From Desulfobulbaceae bacterium UBA2775 (GTDB lineage Bacteria > Desulfobacterota > Desulfobulbia > Desulfobulbales > Desulfocapsaceae): a DNA stretch of 10,447 bases. The stretch covers positions 1 through 10,447 of the forward strand of contig DEIL01000325.1 of the NCBI GenBank assembly GCA_002352445.1, in the 5' to 3' direction. The notes under the pieces are model-generated. The model searched no databases. It worked only from the letters and a program-made list of their open reading frames with translations, and had not been told where the DNA came from. Each line of letters begins with the position of its first letter. The stretch's first letter is position 1. The position numbers and the translations under genes were made by a program. Of this stretch, positions 7,408-10,447 are shown one piece after another.

Positions 7408-7422
7408 GTTACAACACGCAAC
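7408..7422. promoter_or_regulatory. Enhancer-type palindrome upstream of the Usp-like gene
   Basis: GTTAC AACAC GCAAC has the same 5-N5-5 geometry as the sites at 2978-2992 and 2997-3011, with one base changed in the left arm. Its centre is about 119 bp upstream of the -12 element of the local sigma-54 promoter, a typical activator position. This suggests that the same regulator also controls this gene. Confidence 0.5.
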
Positions 7423-7519
7423 ACCAGCTGGATCGATCATCTGTCATTATTCCCTCCGTACTAGCACAAGAATAGCTTAACTAGCTGAAAAGATACCTTT
7501 TATATTTATAATCGCTGTG

Positions 7520-7535
7520 TGGCATGGTCTATGCA
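7520..7535 (+). promoter_or_regulatory. Sigma-54 (-24/-12) promoter for the Usp-like gene
   Basis: TGGCATGGTCTATGCA fits TGGCAYR-N4-TTGCW with exact GG-to-GC spacing and one substitution (ATGCA instead of TTGCA). It lies about 70 bp before the ATG at 7607. Its -24 half, TGGCAT, is identical to that of the permease promoter. Confidence 0.7.
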
Positions 7536-7606
7536 ATTTTAAAGTATGAAGCTAACAAGCTATTTTCTGCACCAGAACTCATAACGTAATTAAGAAGGAG
7601 AATGCC

Positions 7607-8167
7607 ATGGGATTTATTGATTGGATAAGCTTAGGAAGGAAAAAGAATGAGAAAGTCAACGTAACCAAAATAAAGAAAAAAAATATTGGTATGGGTGAAA
7701 TGGCTGCAGGAAACCAAACAGCAGCGGCCAACGCTCTTGAACAGATGCTGGCACAAAAAAACGCCACCACTAAAATACTCGTGGTACAGGATGGTGACTA
7801 CCTGTCTCAGGTTACGGATTATGCCCTGAAAATGGCCCAGCGTCTCGATTGTGAAATCATTGCCCTGGATGTCACCGACAGCCCCCTGCAATTCTCCGGT
7901 GAGCGGAGGGTGCGGGAAAGCAGCCGTTTCCAGGAGAGGGCACGTCTAAGTGCGGCAAATTTTACCCTGCAGGCCGAATCTCAAGGTGTGAACATAAAAC
8001 ACATCATGGAAATTGCTGATCCGGAAGAGATTGTCGCCCGACTCAGTGCCGAGGATGTCGGTATTCGTTATGTGCTCACCAAGCCTGACCAGGAGAGCCT
8101 TCGTGCAAATCAGGAACGTCCACAAGTGCCGGTCTATGATCTTAATTGCTCCCGCTTAAATTACTAA
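7607..8167 (+). CDS. Usp-like fold protein without nucleotide-binding signature
   Basis: Predicted soluble protein of 186 aa. The first 50 residues are basic (RKK near 11-13, a KIKKK run at 21-25), then probably helical. Residues 56-158 resemble a universal-stress-protein core: strand TKILVVQDGD, helix, strand CEIIALDVTD, a charged helix, strand VNIKHIMEIADPEEIVARL and RYVLTKP, then VPVYDL near the end. The G-2x-G-9x-G(S/T) ATP motif of UspA is missing, so it is either a divergent non-ATP-binding Usp or another protein with the same Rossmann-like fold. An AGAAGGAG at 7593-7600, 6 nt before the ATG, fixes the start. It follows its own sigma-54 promoter. The partner and exact role are unknown; linkage to the kinase/Lon unit suggests a stress or regulatory function. 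Confidence 0.8.
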   Translation: MGFIDWISLGRKKNEKVNVTKIKKKNIGMGEMAAGNQTAAANALEQMLAQKNATTKILVVQDGDYLSQVTDYALKMAQRLDCEIIALDVTDSPLQFSGERRVRESSRFQERARLSAANFTLQAESQGVNIKHIMEIADPEEIVARLSAEDVGIRYVLTKPDQESLRANQERPQVPVYDLNCSRLNY

Positions 8168-8233
8168 CGCAGAACTAATGCCATCTATTCATGAAAAAAA
8201 TCATCTAACTTTTAGAGTAAAAGGGGAAACATC

Positions 8234-8500
8234 ATGGAACCCATCACAATCTTTTCCGCATCTGTTGGCCTAGTTTCCATTTGCCGTCTGACTTTTGTCG
8301 CGGTAGATTTTTTTGGTAAGGGCTTGTACAGTAAAGGAAGTAAACCTGTCAAGCGAGATGACTGGTACTGTTTTTTCAAAACTTCTGATTTGCTTGCTGG
8401 TAAGAAGTCGCAGCACACATCAATGCCTGAAGAACGTTTGGAGCAGAGGCGCCGTTTACAGCAACGTCCACGTTTGCGAGCCGAGAGGAACTTATACTAA
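8234..8500 (+). CDS. Hypothetical 88-aa protein
   Basis: I do not recognise this protein. The N-terminal part (about 5-30) is hydrophobic enough for a single weak membrane segment or signal-like helix. A polar middle with DDWYCFF follows, then an Arg/Glu-rich tail (66-88) with RRRLQQRPRLRAER. A GGGGAA at 8223-8228, 5 nt before the ATG, supports translation. It lies 66 bp after the Usp-like gene on the same strand with no terminator between, so it may be the last gene of that sigma-54 unit. No homologue or function can be named, and a chance frame cannot be fully excluded. Confidence 0.5.
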   Translation: MEPITIFSASVGLVSICRLTFVAVDFFGKGLYSKGSKPVKRDDWYCFFKTSDLLAGKKSQHTSMPEERLEQRRRLQQRPRLRAERNLY

Positions 8501-8728
8501 CCTGTCTTCTTCATCCCCGTATTGTAATACTTGATGGTGCTGCCCGGAATGTTCTGGTTTCTTTTTAGAGACGCAGCCCTTCATTGTGATGATATCATCA
8601 ACTTCAAAAAACCCAGAAGATCCCTTGGCCCACCAAGTGTATTTGTTATCACTATATCTTTCTCCAGAAGCGGAAGGGACTCTCTTCTAGTTATTTTAAT
8701 ACCTTCTGGATCGGAGTCTATGCTTACC

Positions 8729-8744
8729 TCCCGCCTGCGCGGGA
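8729..8744. repeat. REP-like GC-rich hairpin
   Basis: TCCCGC-CTGC-GCGGGA has perfect 6-bp arms and a 4-nt loop, followed by ATGA. This CCCGCCTGCGCGGGAATGA type is a familiar dispersed intergenic repeat core in many proteobacteria. It is markedly richer in GC than its surroundings. It is probably the end or remnant of a REP/MITE-type element. Confidence 0.55.
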
Positions 8745-8758
8745 ATGAGAAGAACCGT

Positions 8759-8770
8759 CGACGCCATCAA
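8759..8770 (-). repeat. Copy 1 of a 12-bp inverted dispersed word
   Basis: CGACGCCATCAA here is the exact reverse complement of TTGATGGCGTCG at 10430-10441. It starts 15 bp after the REP-like hairpin and may belong to the same repeat family. Confidence 0.35.
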
Positions 8771-8899
8771 GACTTCTTCTTCATTATATTGACAATAAAG
8801 GAAGTATACTTACTTTTCTATTGTGCATATGACAAGATAGAACAGAAGATACGTTAATAACTGATTATTTTTATCTCTACACTGATGAGAGGGAATTGC

Positions 8900-9370
8900 A
8901 TGTCACAAATAACTAAAATACTCTATGCGACTGATTTATCTGAAACTGCCCAATCAGCAATGACCTGGACCAGAAGCCTTGCTGAAAAGTACGATGCAGA
9001 CATCACTATTATCCATGTCATTCCCGAGTTGTTCAAAGAAATTACTCGTTTTGCAGCCGATCGGTCTTCTCCATCTATTAATGAAGAACGGAAAAAGGCT
9101 GTAAATTCAAAAAAAGAAGAGATACTAAGATTATGCGGGGAAAGGCTAAAGGATCTTCCTAATTGCCAAATTGAGTTGAAGAACATCATCGTTAAGGCTG
9201 GTGATCCCGCCGAAGAAATTCTCATTACTGCCGATAAAGGCAACTTTGATATAGTTGTCATGGGTACTCATGGGCAGGGCAAAATCAGTAAATTGTTGCT
9301 CGGATCTGTTGCCAGAGGGGTCGTAGATGAATGCAAGGTTCCTGTGCTTACAATCAGGCTTTCTGGATAA
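8900..9370 (+). CDS. Universal stress protein, UspA family
   Basis: Cytoplasmic single-domain UspA-type protein of 156 aa, normally dimeric and induced by stress or growth arrest. Visible features are the first strand ITKILYATDLSETA, strand ADITIIHVIPE, strand NIIVKAGDPAEEIL, strand FDIVVMGTHG, and the ATP-binding signature G-2x-G-9x-GS in GTHGQGKISKLLLGS, ending with the C-terminal strand KVPVLTIR. I choose the ATG at 8900 and not the in-frame ATG at 8885, because GAGGG (8889-8893) lies 6 nt before it and relatives start with a short leader before the first strand. Full length for the family. It appears to be a separate transcription unit. Confidence 0.93.
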   Translation: MSQITKILYATDLSETAQSAMTWTRSLAEKYDADITIIHVIPELFKEITRFAADRSSPSINEERKKAVNSKKEEILRLCGERLKDLPNCQIELKNIIVKAGDPAEEILITADKGNFDIVVMGTHGQGKISKLLLGSVARGVVDECKVPVLTIRLSG

Positions 9371-9512
9371 TAAGCAATCCTCAGTGTAGATTATTCGTTA
9401 CATGTTCAATCTTTCAACTATTCGCTGCTCCTGGCGTCTTCTATGTTATAAACTATCATATCAAATACATACATACAATCAGGCATGTCATGGCGGGTTG
9501 TATTAACCCTTA

Positions 9513-9544
9513 GGTAACAGCAACTTGCTACAGCCATTTTTTTT
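9513..9544 (+). terminator. Possible weak intrinsic terminator for the UspA gene
   Basis: An imperfect hairpin (9513-9535; AGCA/TGCT core, outer GG/CC) is followed by a run of eight T (9537-9544). It lies in the convergent gap between the UspA gene and the spermidine-synthase-like gene. The stem is interrupted, so strength is doubtful. A separate small stem, GGGTT/AACCC (9495-9509), has no T run. Confidence 0.3.
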
Positions 9545-9550
9545 GAGGGC

Positions 9551-10348
9551 CTATGACATAAGTGATGCAATCCTTTTGGCAAGTGTCATATTATTCTGCC
9601 TCGTTACCCTGACAATTTCCTTGAAGTTGAGATCGAACTGTCTGCTTAGCTTTAGCAGCTCTTTTTCCTTCAGGCAGATATCTGGCCAGGGAACCCGGCC
9701 CGGGAGGGAGAGAACGACCTTGTTTCCCCGATCAGGTACCGGCAGGAAAAGTTGGTCTGTAAAATGGGTTGCAAGCAGAGTTTTTATCTGTTGAAGCTGT
9801 GTATTATCATTGCTCCAGATGTTGCAACTGACCACACCATTTTGGTTCAGATTGTCTGCACATAACCGGAAGAACTGATCTGAGTAGATTGTAGGTGCCA
9901 TCCCCTGATCGTCGAAGGCATCGATAAGGATAATGTCATAGGGAATATCTGTGTAATCTTTTAAAAATCGATAGCCATCGTCACAGTGGACGATTATCTT
10001 ACTGTTTTCCGGCAGTTGGAAATAGCCTCTCGCCATATTAATTATATGCTTGGAATAGTCAACAGCGTCTATATGGCATCGGGGAAAGTGGTGGCGGAAA
10101 AAACGAACAAATGAGCCTGAGCCAATACCAATGATCAGGATATTCTGCGGCTTCGGTTGGATCAGCAGTGCAAGAAGCATATATCTGGTATATGGCAAAA
10201 CTAACTGATGGGGGTTGGAAAGCGATATTCTGCTCTGCACTGTACCTGTGGGAAAGTACAGAGTGCGATAATCACCACTGTCTCTGATTTCCACCAGGTG
10301 GTCATTGAAGTAATCTTTATGAATTAACACTCCCGGCGTTTGTGACAT
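9551..10348 (-). CDS. Spermidine-synthase-like (SpeE-fold) protein
   Basis: Predicted cytoplasmic protein of 265 aa with the polyamine aminopropyltransferase/methyltransferase fold. The N-terminal beta part (about 1-60) includes YRTLYFPTGTVQSRISL. The nucleotide-binding loop is ILIIGIGSGSFVRFF (70-84), followed by an acidic residue after the second strand (D97 in DAVDYSKH), CDDGYRFL (122-129), and IDAFDDQG (142-149), whose D143-x-x-D146 spacing recalls the DxxD catalytic stretch of SpeE. The classical GGGDGG loop is replaced by GIGSGS. It could be a true aminopropyltransferase with a divergent active site or a methyltransferase of unknown substrate. AGGGA about 7 nt before the ATG supports the start. 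It stands alone, convergent with the UspA gene. Confidence 0.85.
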   Translation of the reverse strand: MSQTPGVLIHKDYFNDHLVEIRDSGDYRTLYFPTGTVQSRISLSNPHQLVLPYTRYMLLALLIQPKPQNILIIGIGSGSFVRFFRHHFPRCHIDAVDYSKHIINMARGYFQLPENSKIIVHCDDGYRFLKDYTDIPYDIILIDAFDDQGMAPTIYSDQFFRLCADNLNQNGVVSCNIWSNDNTQLQQIKTLLATHFTDQLFLPVPDRGNKVVLSLPGRVPWPDICLKEKELLKLSRQFDLNFKEIVRVTRQNNMTLAKRIASLMS

Positions 10349-10429
10349 CTGTATTCCCTGGTGCTTGAATGTTATATGCTGTTTCTGGCATACTTGTGGT
10401 GGATGATGGTACTCGTATAAGATTAATAT

Positions 10430-10441
10430 TTGATGGCGTCG
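10430..10441 (+). repeat. Copy 2 of a 12-bp inverted dispersed word
   Basis: TTGATGGCGTCG, followed by TAAAAA to the window end, is the reverse complement of 8759-8770. It resembles intergenic repeat ends that I recall from deltaproteobacterial genomes, but only the window sequence supports it here. Confidence 0.35.
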
Positions 10442-10447
10442 TAAAAA

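Larger units (their letters stand above)
7206..7606. other. Regulatory gap upstream of the Usp-like gene
   Basis: This 401-bp stretch lacks a convincing gene. It holds an enhancer-like palindrome (7408-7422), a sigma-54 promoter (7520-7535), a GTTACA-N11-TGTAAC inverted repeat (7274-7296) and an 11-bp palindrome, TTGATCATCAA (7302-7312). GTTAC words recur (7274, 7371, 7408). I see no strong intrinsic terminator after the Lon gene, so read-through into the next genes remains possible. Confidence 0.6.
8501..8899. other. Non-coding stretch with repeat remnants
   Basis: About 400 bp without a credible gene. The open frame at 8531-8857 has no recognisable family and runs through the REP-like hairpin. 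Short palindromes are present (8519-8530 GTATTGTAATAC; 8587-8600 TGATGATATCATCA), as well as the hairpin at 8729-8744. I find no convincing sigma-54 or sigma-70 promoter for the downstream UspA gene. Confidence 0.5.

Noticed and set aside
8587..8600. Perfect 14-bp palindrome TGATGATATCATCA
   Set aside because: AT-rich and isolated; no second copy in the window and no promoter beside it, so chance is likely.
8789..8810. TTGACA and TATACT as a sigma-70 promoter for the UspA gene
   Set aside because: Only 10 bp separate the two hexamers, far from the usual 17.
8531..8857. Open frame of 108 aa between the 88-aa gene and the UspA gene
   Set aside because: No family resemblance, poor start context, and it runs through the REP-like hairpin.
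9820..9830. GTTGCAAC resembling the enhancer palindrome
   Set aside because: It has no 5-nt spacer between the arms and lies inside the SpeE-like coding region.

Overview
The window looks like a piece of a Desulfobacterota (deltaproteobacterial, sulfate-reducer-like) chromosome. This is an inference from the style of the NtrC-type two-component genes, the kinase H-box of the HQINNPLNNI type, the sigma-54 promoters and the moderate base composition. No rRNA or other marker gene confirms it, and the species cannot be named.

Layout. Positions 1-2764 (minus strand) hold a two-gene operon: a membrane histidine kinase followed by a sigma-54-dependent NtrC-family response regulator that runs off the left edge. 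A 537-bp divergent intergenic region (2765-3301) follows. It carries two GTTGC-N5-GCAAC palindromes (probable enhancer sites), flanked by a -24/-12 sigma-54 promoter candidate facing each way. Positions 3302-7205 (plus strand) hold an SLC13/DASS-type permease with two central RCK_C (TrkA-C) domains, then an unusual Lon protease. The Lon lacks the usual N-terminal substrate-binding domain and has a complete response-regulator receiver domain inserted just before the AAA+ Walker A motif. A 401-bp gap follows with another palindrome of the same kind and another sigma-54 promoter candidate. These precede a 186-aa protein with a Usp-like fold but no nucleotide-binding signature, and an unrecognised 88-aa protein. 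Positions 8501-8899 appear non-coding and contain a REP-like hairpin. A canonical UspA-type stress protein (8900-9370) and a convergent spermidine-synthase-like protein (9551-10348, minus) complete the window.

Working model (inference). The kinase senses a periplasmic or envelope signal and phosphorylates the NtrC-type regulator. The regulator then acts from shared enhancer sites on its own operon, the permease-Lon operon and the Usp-like gene. Because the receiver in Lon closely resembles that of the regulator, the same kinase could also phosphorylate Lon, giving transcriptional and proteolytic outputs from one signal. The receiver-Lon fusion and its sigma-54 circuit are the most interesting content here.
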